Part shown: one piece after another, positions 48,472-57,611 of the stretch | Layout: every line of letters begins with the position of its first letter | Position numbering within the stretch: position 1 is the stretch's first letter | Assembly: GCF_030731595.1 (NCBI RefSeq) | Contig: NZ_JANQTS010000082.1 | Coordinates: 62,001 to 126,000 of the forward strand | Direction: 5' to 3' | Length of the DNA: 64,000 nucleotides | Source: Yoonia sp. | GTDB lineage: Bacteria > Pseudomonadota > Alphaproteobacteria > Rhodobacterales > Rhodobacteraceae | Made by a program: the position numbers and the translations under genes | The notes under the pieces: generated by a model | Databases searched by the model: none | The model's input: the letters and a program-made list of their open reading frames with translations, nothing else | What the model was told of the DNA's origin: nothing

Positions 48472-50070
48472 TTGGTGTTCAATCTCAAGAGACAACTGAA
48501 AACGTCTGCGGCGGCAATCGCTTTGTCCTCCGCAATGCTATTGCCATCTTCAGGTTTTGCGCAGGAAGTCACGCTGAACTCGACCGATGGTACAATCAAC
48601 ATTACCGGTGAGTTCATCGATTTCCGCGATGACAACTATATCATCCGGACAGCACTTGGTGATCTGCGGATCGCGGCCAGCAGCGTTGTATGTAACGGTG
48701 CTGCTTGTCCGACTTTTGAAACAGTCACAGCAGATGTTGCGATCGTCGGCTCAGAAGCCATCGGGCTTGGCATGATGCCACTCTTGATGAGCGGTTTTGC
48801 TGCTTCGCTGGGTGCAGATGCCGAAGTCAACAACACAGCAGCCGGCCAAACGGTCGTTAGCTTGATCGGTGAAGACGGATTTGGCGACCAGATCGGGTCC
48901 TACCTTGTCTCCGCTGTTGGCGATGACAACGCATTCGAGGCACTGCTTGATGGAAGCGCAAAGATCGGCATGTCTGCCCGCCGGATTACACCGGACGAAG
49001 CACGTGCATTGCGTGATGCGGGTTCTGGCAGCATGGTCAGCCCCAACCAGGAGCGGATCATCGCGGTTGACAGCATGGTTGTCGTGACACATTCCTCCAA
49101 CCCAGTGAATGAACTCAGCCAAGAACAACTGGCAGGCATCTTCTCCGGTCAGATCACGAATTGGTCCGAGCTCGGTGGAACCGACCGTCCAATCACCGTC
49201 ATCTCGCACGAAGAAGGCTCTGCCAGCTACGACTATTTCATGTCGTTCCTTTATGGTGACGAGCGGCCAAGCTTCCGCCCACAGGCGATTGCAGCAGACG
49301 ATCAGGCGATGTCGAATGTGATGTTCCACGACCAGAACGCCATTGGCTACCTTGGCTACGCCTTCCAGCGTGGTGCGAAGCCGATGACATTGCTGAACGA
49401 GTGCGGCATTGCCACGACACCCGATGCATTCTCGGCCAAAACCGAAGAATACACCCTCAGCCGTCGGATGTATCTCTATAACCGCTCCGACAACCTTGAC
49501 CCGCAAAGCCAAGCGTTTCTTGATTTTGCTGTATCGGACACTGCTGACAGCGTGATCGGGAAGTCAGGCTTTATCGATCTCGGTATCCTGCGCCGTAGCC
49601 AGGCTGAAGGTGACGCACGCCGTGCTGCGCTGATCTCCGAAGTTGGACGCTATGATGTCGGCTTCGAAGGTGAAGTGATGGCAGATATGCTCGAAAAGAT
49701 GGATCAATATGATCGCTTGTCGACAACCTTCCGCTTCCGGACCGGCTCGTCACAGATCGATGAACGCGGCAGATTGGACATGCAGCGCCTTGTTGCGTTC
49801 CTCGAAGATGCGCCAGCTGGTACTGAAATCACCTTTGTCGGCTTTACGGACGATGTGGGTGCATTCGAAGGTAACCGTGAGCTTGCAATCAGCCGCGCTG
49901 ATGCTGTTCTTGACGAAATGCGTGCGGTGGCCGGTGATCGGTTGAACAACATCGAAATGAAGATTGCGGGCTACGGCGAGATCGCGCCATCTGCTTGCAA
50001 CATCTCAGATCGTGGACGTGGTATCAACCGCCGCGTTGAAGTCTGGATTGCGAACACAGTCGAAGGTTAA
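48472..50070 (+). CDS. PstS-like substrate-binding domain fused to an OmpA peptidoglycan-binding domain
   Basis: About 532 aa. Signal peptide (cleavage after GFAQE region), a short N-terminal domain (TDGTINITGEFIDFRDDNYI), a PstS-like binding domain at about 65-330 (VNELSQEQLAGIFSGQITNW is a PstS hallmark) and a C-terminal OmpA domain at about 400-530 (FRFRTGSSQIDERGRLDM, GFTDDVGAFEGNRELAISRA). It would bind phosphate or another anion while tethered to the cell wall. Start: GAGGAG ends at 48463, so TTG 48472 or GTG 48475 fit; GTG 48463 overlaps the site. A 12-bp hairpin follows the stop. No pst transporter genes are near. Confidence 0.83.
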   Translation: MVFNLKRQLKTSAAAIALSSAMLLPSSGFAQEVTLNSTDGTINITGEFIDFRDDNYIIRTALGDLRIAASSVVCNGAACPTFETVTADVAIVGSEAIGLGMMPLLMSGFAASLGADAEVNNTAAGQTVVSLIGEDGFGDQIGSYLVSAVGDDNAFEALLDGSAKIGMSARRITPDEARALRDAGSGSMVSPNQERIIAVDSMVVVTHSSNPVNELSQEQLAGIFSGQITNWSELGGTDRPITVISHEEGSASYDYFMSFLYGDERPSFRPQAIAADDQAMSNVMFHDQNAIGYLGYAFQRGAKPMTLLNECGIATTPDAFSAKTEEYTLSRRMYLYNRSDNLDPQSQAFLDFAVSDTADSVIGKSGFIDLGILRRSQAEGDARRAALISEVGRYDVGFEGEVMADMLEKMDQYDRLSTTFRFRTGSSQIDERGRLDMQRLVAFLEDAPAGTEITFVGFTDDVGAFEGNRELAISRADAVLDEMRAVAGDRLNNIEMKIAGYGEIAPSACNISDRGRGINRRVEVWIANTVEG

Positions 50071-50379
50071 CGATTTGCGGCGATGCGTGCCCGTAAGGCA
50101 CGCATCGCTGACAGTAACGATTTTTGTTCTTTACGCCCTGAACACTGTCTTGTGCCTCAAAAGACAACCATAGCTCTCTAGCGCACCAAATTCGATCGCT
50201 GGCCACGAAATGCATGCACGCAGGATCGGGGACGGGATCAATTCGGATCACGAGAGGGAAAGATACCCCTTGTCATCGCCAAAGGCGCGACATCGGACGA
50301 GGCTTTGGCAAGGGTTACGGGTTTTGACCCAGTGATTACGTCACCGGCAACCCCGGTACAACGAGATAGGAATCATTCC
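50071..50379. other. 309-bp intergenic region between the two exported-protein genes
   Basis: It begins with a strong hairpin (50080-50108) and T-rich tail. The rest shows no gene that I trust; a frame upstream of 50380 stays open for 25 codons but lacks a signal or site. AGGAAT before 50380 serves the next gene. Confidence 0.55.
50080..50108 (+). terminator. Hairpin after the PstS-OmpA gene
   Basis: Perfect 12-bp stem GCGATGCGTGCC / GGCACGCATCGC with a 5-nt loop, 9 bp after the stop; a TTTTT run follows 12 nt after the stem. It is a likely terminator, though the T-run is farther than usual. Confidence 0.65.
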
Positions 50380-51861
50380 ATGAAAATGACGAACAGGACA
50401 TCTTCCAGCCGCTCAAAGAACCTCCCGCCAAAAATGATCGGCGTATCAAAGACAGTTTGCCTTGCACTCGGCATTGCGGCCCTCCCTCCTGTCGGGGTGT
50501 TGACGGCGCAAACAGTCGCGGCGCAAAGCATCGACGAGTCGCTCTACAATGGTGGCAAGGCCCGCGTAAATCGCTCTGCCAGTCTGCGCTCCTTGACCGA
50601 GGCGGTCGCATCGGCCAGCTGCCGGGCAAACGGGGGAATTGGCACCGAAGAAGCGCAAAGGCAACTTGCGTCCTGGAGCGCGGAATTCGATACCATCATC
50701 GATGGTCTGGTCAATGGCAGCCCCGCACTTGGCATGCCCACGCCCGAGACACGTGCCAAGACACTCAAGGTCCTGAACGACACTGCCATGATGTGGCAGC
50801 CATTGGAGATAGCGGCCAATAAGATGTCGGCAGCTTCTGGTTCGAGTGCCGATGCCACCACAATCAGCAGTAGCTATCGGGACCTGTTCGAGCAGACAGA
50901 ACTCCTCGCCGCGGCCATTTCAGGGCAATACTCCGACCCGCAGCAACTTTTGCAAAGTGACGCGACCGTGTTGAACTTTGCTGTCAGGCAACGCGCGCTG
51001 GCCTATCGGATGACCCGCGCGATGTGCGAACTGGCAACAGGGACAGGTACCGCTGAAACACAGCAGGAACTTCAAACGACCGTCGATCTGTTCCAGCAAA
51101 CACTTTTTGCCTTGCGTGACGGTTTCCCTGCAGCCGGTATCAACCCGCCGCCCAACGATGCAGTGCGTGCAAGCATCGAGGCCACCTTCGCGCTTTGGCA
51201 AGAACAGCGTGGCATTTTCGATGCGGCCCTCGCCGGACAATCCCCGTCAGCCGAGAATGTCGTGGCCTCTGCGACCCTTTCTGAAGCACTTTCTGTGGCG
51301 ATGAACAACACGATCACTCTGTATCTGATCGCGACGCCGGGTCAGGATGACGTGTATCGCGTCCCATTGGAGGCCTACGCACGGGGCGAGTTGACCAACT
51401 GGCTGTCAGATCCGGCATTGATTGCGGCGATCAACGCCCAAAACGCCGCACATGCGGACCTTACCGAAGAGGCGGTGATCGCGCTTGATCAGCAATGGCG
51501 TGCCGAAGCCGGTAACGGCGGTGGCCCCTTGATCGAGAGCCTGCTGACGGCACCCGTGTCGACATGGTTGCTTGACCAACAAGTGGCCACAGCAGGTTTT
51601 GTCACCGAAGTCTTCATCATGGACAACAAAGGCCTGAACGTCGCCCAAAGTGTCGAGACTTCTGACTACTGGCAAGGCGACGAAGCCAAGTGGCAGGAGA
51701 CCTACTCTGTCGGGCCAAACGCCTTGCACATCAGCGAGGTCGAATTCGACGACAGTACAGGCTTCTATCAGTCGCAAGCCTCACTTTCGATCACCGACCC
51801 TGCCACAGGCGAAGTCATCGGTGCCGTCACTTTCGGGATCAACGTACAAAACCTGATGTAA
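50380..51861 (+). CDS. Exported double PilJ-domain and PDC-like sensor without output domain
   Basis: 493 aa. A basic N-terminus and one hydrophobic segment (about 25-45; AALPPVGVLTAQTVAAQ) act as signal peptide. Two PilJ/NarX-type helical repeats follow (about 60-180 and 190-300); the second has QRALAYRMTRAMCELATG, matching the QRMLSQRM core of PilJ domains. The last ~140 residues look like a PDC/Cache-type sensor fold (VTEVFIMDNKGLNVAQS, TGEVIGAVTFGIN). No HAMP, kinase or methyl-accepting domain is present. ATG 50380 follows AGGAAT. It may sense nitrate-like or other ligands for a separate partner. Confidence 0.75.
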   Translation: MKMTNRTSSSRSKNLPPKMIGVSKTVCLALGIAALPPVGVLTAQTVAAQSIDESLYNGGKARVNRSASLRSLTEAVASASCRANGGIGTEEAQRQLASWSAEFDTIIDGLVNGSPALGMPTPETRAKTLKVLNDTAMMWQPLEIAANKMSAASGSSADATTISSSYRDLFEQTELLAAAISGQYSDPQQLLQSDATVLNFAVRQRALAYRMTRAMCELATGTGTAETQQELQTTVDLFQQTLFALRDGFPAAGINPPPNDAVRASIEATFALWQEQRGIFDAALAGQSPSAENVVASATLSEALSVAMNNTITLYLIATPGQDDVYRVPLEAYARGELTNWLSDPALIAAINAQNAAHADLTEEAVIALDQQWRAEAGNGGGPLIESLLTAPVSTWLLDQQVATAGFVTEVFIMDNKGLNVAQSVETSDYWQGDEAKWQETYSVGPNALHISEVEFDDSTGFYQSQASLSITDPATGEVIGAVTFGINVQNLM

Positions 51862-51881
51862 GATCAGTTCAAACCAAAGAC

Positions 51882-51908
51882 AGCGGGCCCATTGCGGCCC
51901 GCTTTTTC
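51882..51908 (+). terminator. Rho-independent terminator after the PilJ-type gene
   Basis: Stem AGCGGGCC / GGCCCGCT with a short loop, followed by TTTTTCG, 20 bp after the stop. Confidence 0.88.
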
Positions 51909-52160
51909 GTTTCAAACGCTTGATTGCCATGTCCTTTTCTCCAGCCACGTTGAAAAGCATCCCGTTGCTGCCGGCCAATTGGCCTTGTGTAACCAGCAAA
52001 AGGATTTGTCGGGCAAGGCTTTGAGGGTGGCTCGTTGGTCCATAGGCCACCACCATCTTGCTGATGACAAGGCAACGGATCTACTGTTCGGCAAAAGAAC
52101 CTGTCACACGCAGATGAACCGTGTTGCGCCGCGACGGGTGATGATAAGCAGTTGTCCAAG

Positions 52161-53180
52161 ATGAAAGCCCCTGCCCCCACGATCCTTTCCACCGTTTCGA
52201 TGCCCTTTATCGACGATTGGGTTTTGGCCTTGCGCGGCCTGTGTACCGAGGCGCAGCTGGCCTCGTTTCTGGAAAGGTCCGGCTTGGCGCCTGATCCAAA
52301 GCGCCCCATGACGCGGGTGACCTTGGATCAACTGGTGCGCCTTTATCAGATCGCAGCGGTTGAAACCGGAGACGAGATGATGGGCCTATGGAGCAGGCCG
52401 ATCCGCCCCCGTGCCTTGCAGCATCTGCTGACCTCGGTACGCGAAGCGGCGTCATTGCCCTCAGCACTCTACAGGTTTTCGACCTTCTGGAACCTGCTGC
52501 TGGATGACTACCAGTTCAAGCTGACCGAAAGCGGAAATTGTCTGCAACTCGCGCTGCACCCCTGCGGGGAAGTGCCGGTACAGCGGTTCGGACATATGCT
52601 GATCCTCAAACTGGCGCATGGGCTATTGTCTTGGCTTGCGGGCCATGAGGTGCCTGTAATCTGCGTCAATTTTGCCTTCGCGCGACCCGATTTTGCGGGG
52701 GATTATGCAGTTATTTTTCCGGCACCCGTTCAGTTCGGGACGCCCGTCACCGCAATTTCTTTCGATCCCGCGCGACTTGGTCCACCGCAAGCGCGCAGCG
52801 GGTCTGACCTTGCCGATTTCCTCAAGAACGCGCCTCGTGACTGGATTTTCACCAGTTCTTATGAACATACCCAATCGCTCCGCGTGCGGGCGTTTCTGTT
52901 GCGGTCGCACTGGGTCGACTGCACTTTGGCAGACGCGGCGCAAGCGCTGAACATGACACCGCGCACGCTGATGCGCAGGCTGGATAGAGACGGCACATCC
53001 TTTCAGGCGATCAAGGATGGCTTGCGCCGCGACATTGCGATCCGTGACCTGCAAGCAGGCCACAAAAGCATCGAGGAAATTTCGCAAGATGTCGGGTTTT
53101 CTGCTGCCGCGAACTTTCATCGCGCTTTCCTGCGATGGACGGATGCAACGCCGAGCGCCTACAGAAAGCCGCGCGGCTAG
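52161..53180 (+). CDS. AraC family transcription regulator
   Basis: 339 aa from ATG 52161. The N-terminal ~190 residues resemble the arabinose-binding-like AraC domain of the OruR/ArgR-type group. The C-terminal ~100 residues hold two helix-turn-helix motifs (LADAAQALNMTPRTLMRRLD; SIEEISQDVGFSAAANFHRAF followed by TPSAYR). It is the likely regulator of the acyl-CoA dehydrogenase and aldehyde dehydrogenase genes that follow on the same strand, by position only. Confidence 0.9.
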   Translation: MKAPAPTILSTVSMPFIDDWVLALRGLCTEAQLASFLERSGLAPDPKRPMTRVTLDQLVRLYQIAAVETGDEMMGLWSRPIRPRALQHLLTSVREAASLPSALYRFSTFWNLLLDDYQFKLTESGNCLQLALHPCGEVPVQRFGHMLILKLAHGLLSWLAGHEVPVICVNFAFARPDFAGDYAVIFPAPVQFGTPVTAISFDPARLGPPQARSGSDLADFLKNAPRDWIFTSSYEHTQSLRVRAFLLRSHWVDCTLADAAQALNMTPRTLMRRLDRDGTSFQAIKDGLRRDIAIRDLQAGHKSIEEISQDVGFSAAANFHRAFLRWTDATPSAYRKPRG

Positions 53181-53418
53181 CGCCGGTTCTCGTACCATTC
53201 AACGTATCGCCGAAGTGCCAACATTTGTCACTTTCTGATAGGGACTTGGCGCAGGATGAGATTTCATCAACCTGCGCAGATTGCTACACCATTTCAAGAT
53301 ACGCCTGAAATAAGGGATTTTGGCCTGTCATACGCTTGCTTTGTAAATGGGCGGTCAAACCACCCGCAACTCTGCAAAACGTCACTTTCCGAAAGTCCCG
53401 CAGAACAAGGAACACCCG

Positions 53419-54597
53419 ATGACCAGCACGCTCGACACCATTCTGGCCGCCGCAAAAGACCACGCGGATACCGTAATCAAGCCCAATATCGATGCTTGGA
53501 ACGCAGGCACCGCATGGCCAAGGGACGCATCCGACAAGGCGGGTGCGGCAGGTCTGACAGGGCTTTATGCGCCTGTGGAACTGGGCGGCCAAGGGTTGCC
53601 TTTGTCCGAGGGCATTCAGGTCTATGAACAACTGGGGATGGGCGACGGGGCCTATGCCTTTGCCCTTTCGATGCACAATATCTGCACTTTCGCAGGATGC
53701 GGTTATGGCACCGAAGCCTTCAAGGAAAAATGGGCGCGCGAACTGACCTCGGGGCGCAAATTGGCAAATTTCGCGCTGACAGAACCGCAGTCGGGATCGG
53801 ACCCGATGACAATGTATACGCGCGCGACGATCAACGGCGATGGCACTTGGACGATCAGCGGATCCAAAGCCTGGGTCAGTCTCGCGGGCGAGGCCGATAT
53901 CTATTTCACCGTGGTTAAGACCTCTGACGCGCCGGGGCACAAGGATATGGCGATGATTGCCATTCCGGCCGACGCCAAGGGGCTGAGCTTTGGGCCCCGT
54001 TATGACACGCCTTCCTATAACTTCCTGCCCATGTCCGAAATGTATCTGGACAAGGTAGAGGTCAGTGAGGACAACATCATCCTGCCCATCGGTCAGGGGC
54101 TGCAAGGCTCGCTGATGGCGATCGATATCGCACGGGTGTCGATCGCGTCGGGCTGCTGTGGCCTGATGCAAACCGCACTTGATACCGCACTTTCCTATTC
54201 GAAGAACCGCAAGATGTTCGGCGGCAAGAACCTTGATCTTGATGGTATTCAATGGATGCTGGGAGAGGTTGCAACAGATCTGGAAGTCTCGCGCCTGCTT
54301 TATCGCAAGGCCGCAGCGGCGCTTGGCACGGCCGAAGGGCCACTGATGGCAGCCCATGCCAAACGCTTTGTGCCTGACGCGGCGGTAAAGGCCGCGAATA
54401 CCTGCACCCAAGTGATGGGCGGGATGGGGTTGTTGCAGCCCTACGGTCTGGACCGCCTGTCACGGCTTGCGCAAATGCTGCGGATTGTGGATGGCACCAC
54501 CGAGATCAGCCGCGTCGTGATCGGGCGGGCACTGCAGAAACGTGCGGCCACATTGCCGGACCTGCCTGTGCCTCAGGGCTTTGGAGAAGGCCGATAG
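53419..54597 (+). CDS. Acyl-CoA dehydrogenase family flavoenzyme
   Basis: 392 aa. Standard ACAD layout: helical N-domain, beta domain with the FAD-binding signature FALTEPQSGSDPM and WTISGSKAWVSLAG, and helical C-domain (SKNRKMFGGKNL, QVMGGMGLLQPYGLDRL, IVDGTTEISRVVIG). At the position of the medium-chain enzyme's catalytic Glu the sequence has Asp (VDGT), as in some substrate-divergent members. It oxidises an acyl-CoA to the enoyl form; chain length unknown. AAGGAACACCCG precedes the ATG. Confidence 0.9.
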   Translation: MTSTLDTILAAAKDHADTVIKPNIDAWNAGTAWPRDASDKAGAAGLTGLYAPVELGGQGLPLSEGIQVYEQLGMGDGAYAFALSMHNICTFAGCGYGTEAFKEKWARELTSGRKLANFALTEPQSGSDPMTMYTRATINGDGTWTISGSKAWVSLAGEADIYFTVVKTSDAPGHKDMAMIAIPADAKGLSFGPRYDTPSYNFLPMSEMYLDKVEVSEDNIILPIGQGLQGSLMAIDIARVSIASGCCGLMQTALDTALSYSKNRKMFGGKNLDLDGIQWMLGEVATDLEVSRLLYRKAAAALGTAEGPLMAAHAKRFVPDAAVKAANTCTQVMGGMGLLQPYGLDRLSRLAQMLRIVDGTTEISRVVIGRALQKRAATLPDLPVPQGFGEGR

Positions 54598-54806
54598 CGG
54601 ACCAAGGCGCACACCAAGCAACACATCGCCCGAGGTGACAAAACCCACCTGTGCGCAACGGCGCACGGCATTCACAATCGCCACGGCCAGTTCAACGCCT
54701 TTGGTGGTGTTGCCGGAAAAGTCATGCCTTGTGCAAAGCGTGCAAGGCGGGGTTAACTCTGGGCACTCTGTGATGCAGTTACAAAAATGGATGCGGGACG
54801 CTGTCG

Positions 54807-56261
54807 ATGACTGAAATCAAACCATATTGGAAAAACTATATCGACGGCGCTTGGGTCGATGGTGGCGCGGGCCGGATCGACGTGATCAACCCCGGTACGG
54901 GCGAAAAGCTGGCCGAACATGCGCTGGCGGATGCGGCAGACGTGGACCGCGCTGTCATGGCCGCGCGGCGGGTGCATCTGTCCGGCGCACTCAGCGACTT
55001 GCGCCCTGTCGAACGGGGCCGGATGGTGCAGGCCATGGGCCGCTATCTGCTTGACCGTATCGACGAGATCGCGCCGGTTCTGACGCTGGAACAAGGCAAG
55101 CCGCTTTGGGAAGCAAAGATCGAGATCAAAGGTGCCGCGCGCTATTTCGAATACTATGGCAATCAGGCCGAAACGGTCGAGGGCCGCTCGATCCCCTTGG
55201 GCAAAGGGTATTTCGACTTTACTACCTATGAACCCTTTGGGGTGTCGGCCCAGATCATCCCGTGGAACTATCCCGTCGAGATGACGGCACGGTCGCTTTC
55301 TGCGGGTTTGGCGACCGGCAATGCTTGCGTGATCAAAACACCCGAGATGACGCCCCTGACAAACGCCTGGTTCGCCCATGCTGCCGAGGCCGTGGGCCTG
55401 CCTGCTGGTGCGGTGAACATCATGTGCGGCTTTGGCCATGAAGCGGGTGCCGCACTTTCAGCGCATCCTTATGTGAATCAGGTCGTCTTTACCGGCTCTG
55501 TTCCCACAGGCATCGCCATCGCCACAGCAGCCGCGCAAAACGTCGTGCCTTGTGTGCTGGAACTGGGCGGCAAATCCGCAGCCATTGTGCATGATGACGC
55601 CGATCTTGCCGCATTCGAGACAGATGTCCGCCGGGGCATATACTTTAACGCAGGGCAAGTCTGCTCGGCCATGTCCCGCGTCCTCGTCCATGACAGCATC
55701 CATGACGCGCTGGTGGAACGGATGGTCGGTGTCGCGCGCAGCCTGACCGTCAAACCGGGGATCGAGCAGCCTGAATTTGGCCCTACGATGGGGGCCATGG
55801 TGTCCGAGCGGCAACGCGACCGCGCCTTTGGCATGATCGGCGATGCTGTGGCCGCGGGTGCTACCATCGCCGCAGGCGGGCGCAAACCCAATATTCCGGG
55901 GGCTTTTCTCGAACCTACGGTGCTGACCGATGTGACCCCTGACATGACCATCGCCAACGAAGAGGTCTTTGGTCCTGTCGTTTCGGTCATGAAATTCAGC
56001 ACGGACGCCGAAGCGATCAAGATCGCCAATGGCACCCCCTACGGCCTTGTGGGTGGCGTCTTTACCCGTGATCTGGACCGCGCAACACATGCGGCACGCC
56101 ACATCAGGGCCGGTCAGGTTTTTGTCAACGAATGGTTTGCCGGCGGGGTCGAAACCCCCTTTGGCGGCTATGGCAAATCCGGTTACGGGCGCGAAAAAGG
56201 CCGCGAGGCACTTTGGAATTACGTCCAGACCAAAAACGTCGCCATCAAACTGAAAGGCTAG
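54807..56261 (+). CDS. NAD(P)-dependent aldehyde dehydrogenase
   Basis: 484 aa, full family length. The catalytic Cys is C286 (NAGQVCSAMSR) and the general base E252 (LELGGKSAAI). FTGSVPTGIAIA binds the cofactor and the C-terminal TPFGGYGKSGYGREKG motif is intact. It oxidises a small aldehyde to the acid, perhaps an amino- or hydroxy-aldehyde. It lies 209 bp after the ACAD gene on the same strand and is convergent with the metal-binding operon. Confidence 0.92.
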   Translation: MTEIKPYWKNYIDGAWVDGGAGRIDVINPGTGEKLAEHALADAADVDRAVMAARRVHLSGALSDLRPVERGRMVQAMGRYLLDRIDEIAPVLTLEQGKPLWEAKIEIKGAARYFEYYGNQAETVEGRSIPLGKGYFDFTTYEPFGVSAQIIPWNYPVEMTARSLSAGLATGNACVIKTPEMTPLTNAWFAHAAEAVGLPAGAVNIMCGFGHEAGAALSAHPYVNQVVFTGSVPTGIAIATAAAQNVVPCVLELGGKSAAIVHDDADLAAFETDVRRGIYFNAGQVCSAMSRVLVHDSIHDALVERMVGVARSLTVKPGIEQPEFGPTMGAMVSERQRDRAFGMIGDAVAAGATIAAGGRKPNIPGAFLEPTVLTDVTPDMTIANEEVFGPVVSVMKFSTDAEAIKIANGTPYGLVGGVFTRDLDRATHAARHIRAGQVFVNEWFAGGVETPFGGYGKSGYGREKGREALWNYVQTKNVAIKLKG

Positions 56262-56276
56262 GCCATAGGCGCATCC

Positions 56277-56291
56277 GACGAGGACCTCGTC
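56277..56291. terminator. Short hairpin between convergent genes
   Basis: Arms GACGAG / CTCGTC with a 3-nt loop, 15 bp after the aldehyde dehydrogenase stop. Weak candidate terminator without a T-run. Confidence 0.35.
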
Positions 56292-56365
56292 TCTAAAGGG
56301 GTGCGAACAGTGCAAGACCACATGCGGCGCGACCTATGCGAAAACGAACCTTGTGGAGGGCCATC

Positions 56366-57271
56366 CTAAGGCAGCTGTTGCAAAGCCGCCTCTAGCTGGT
56401 CAAGCGAGGCCGTCATCTGGCCCAGAAAATCGCCATCCGCGGGGCTGTTGGCCAAAGGCGGAAAGACCACGTCGATCATGCCAAGGCGCGCCATCCGGTC
56501 GCGGGATGCGGCTGACGGCTCTGCCTCCCAGATAAAGAGCCCGGCGCCGGTGTCTGCAATCATCGCCTCCAGCGCGGCCCATTGGGCCTCATCGGGGCCC
56601 GCTTGCGCATCCCATTCCACGGCTGAAATCGCCAGATCATAGGCCGCACCAAAATACTGATAGCGCGGGTGCGCGGCAATGACCGCCTTGCCCGCTGCCG
56701 CGCCGCCGATGACCGCAGCGCGGGCATCAAGTGCGGCAAGGTCCGACAAAAGTGCTTCGGCTTGGGCGGCAATTTCATCTGCCTGCGCAGGCATCTGCCG
56801 CGTCATCGCATCGGCCAGCACCTGTGCCTGAGCCATCGCCAAACCGAAATCGAGCCAGGTATAGCTTGCGGTGGCCGTATGCGAATGCTCGCCCCCTTCA
56901 CCATGAGAATGCGTCACTGTTTCTGTCTTGATCAGACGATCCGCGAAACCCGCCGATGTATCGACAGTGCGCGATCTTGGCAGCGAGGCTTTGGTCGGCC
57001 AAGTGGCAAATCCGGCCCCGTTCAACGCAATCACATCCGCCGCCTGAATGGCCGCGATATCGGAAATGCCCGGTCGCCAGAACGACGGGTCAACATCGGC
57101 AGGAACCGCAAAGAACACGTCAACCGCACCATTGCCCAGCCGCTCGGCGAAATAGGCCAGCGGATAGTTGGCGACCGCAACGACCGGCCGGTCCTGGGCC
57201 GCTGCTGGCATCGCCGCGACGGCACAGATCAAGCCAAGGACGGTCCGGCGCGCAAAGGTGTGAAAAGGCAT
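56366..57271 (-). CDS. ZnuA-like metal-binding periplasmic protein, divergent
   Basis: 301 aa with signal peptide (cleavage near PAAAQ). TroA/ZnuA cluster A-1 fold: VVAVANYPLAYFAERLG, a His-rich loop (HSHGEGGEHSH, about 121-131), AAHPRYQYFGAAYDL with the conserved His, and LFIWEAEPSA. The first ligand His of the family (DPHxWxP) is Ser here (DPSFWRP), so metal binding must differ. It is the last of six genes on the minus strand. The cluster-wide context (DUF4198, ABC genes) suggests zinc or another divalent metal. Confidence 0.84.
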   Translation of the reverse strand: MPFHTFARRTVLGLICAVAAMPAAAQDRPVVAVANYPLAYFAERLGNGAVDVFFAVPADVDPSFWRPGISDIAAIQAADVIALNGAGFATWPTKASLPRSRTVDTSAGFADRLIKTETVTHSHGEGGEHSHTATASYTWLDFGLAMAQAQVLADAMTRQMPAQADEIAAQAEALLSDLAALDARAAVIGGAAAGKAVIAAHPRYQYFGAAYDLAISAVEWDAQAGPDEAQWAALEAMIADTGAGLFIWEAEPSAASRDRMARLGMIDVVFPPLANSPADGDFLGQMTASLDQLEAALQQLP

Positions 57272-57275
57272 GGGA

Positions 57276-57611
57276 CTAGCTTCCTGATCCGTTAGCGATG
57301 TCTTCGGGGGTCAAAATCCAGTAATCCGAATGGCCTTCGCCCGTGGTGACCTCAATCATCATACCACCTGTTGCGGCCTCCACATCCAGCGGAAAGCGCA
57401 CCGTCCCATCCGCGGCAAGGGGCAGTGTCAGGATGACCTCGGAACTGGCGTTCAGCACCTGCACTTCGCCCGATACGGGGATCTTGCCGGTTGAAAACTT
57501 GGTTTCCACAATGACCGTGCCGTCCTCGACAAAGGCAAAGACATTCAATTGATGGGCCTGCGCGGCAGAGGCAAACGCCACTACCGCCAGTATTGCAAGA
57601 AGGCGACGCAT
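57276..57611 (-). CDS. Small exported protein with beta-sandwich pattern (NikL/CbiL-like)
   Basis: 111 aa. Signal peptide (cleavage after AQA), mature start HQLNVFAFVEDGTVIVETKF, then ASSEVILTLPLAADGTVRF. A His directly after the signal peptide and this Ig-like pattern are seen in NikL/CbiL-type accessory proteins of nickel/cobalt uptake. It overlaps the DUF4198 gene (TGATG) and lies 4 bp before the ZnuA-like gene. Metal role is inferred. Confidence 0.7.
   Translation of the reverse strand: MRRLLAILAVVAFASAAQAHQLNVFAFVEDGTVIVETKFSTGKIPVSGEVQVLNASSEVILTLPLAADGTVRFPLDVEAATGGMMIEVTTGEGHSDYWILTPEDIANGSGS

Noticed and set aside
54600-54760. Minus-strand protein-like stretch after the acyl-CoA dehydrogenase gene
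   Set aside because: The frame reads plausibly (VELAVAIVNAVRRCAQ) but has no start with a site and runs antisense into the dehydrogenase; at most a remnant that I cannot identify.
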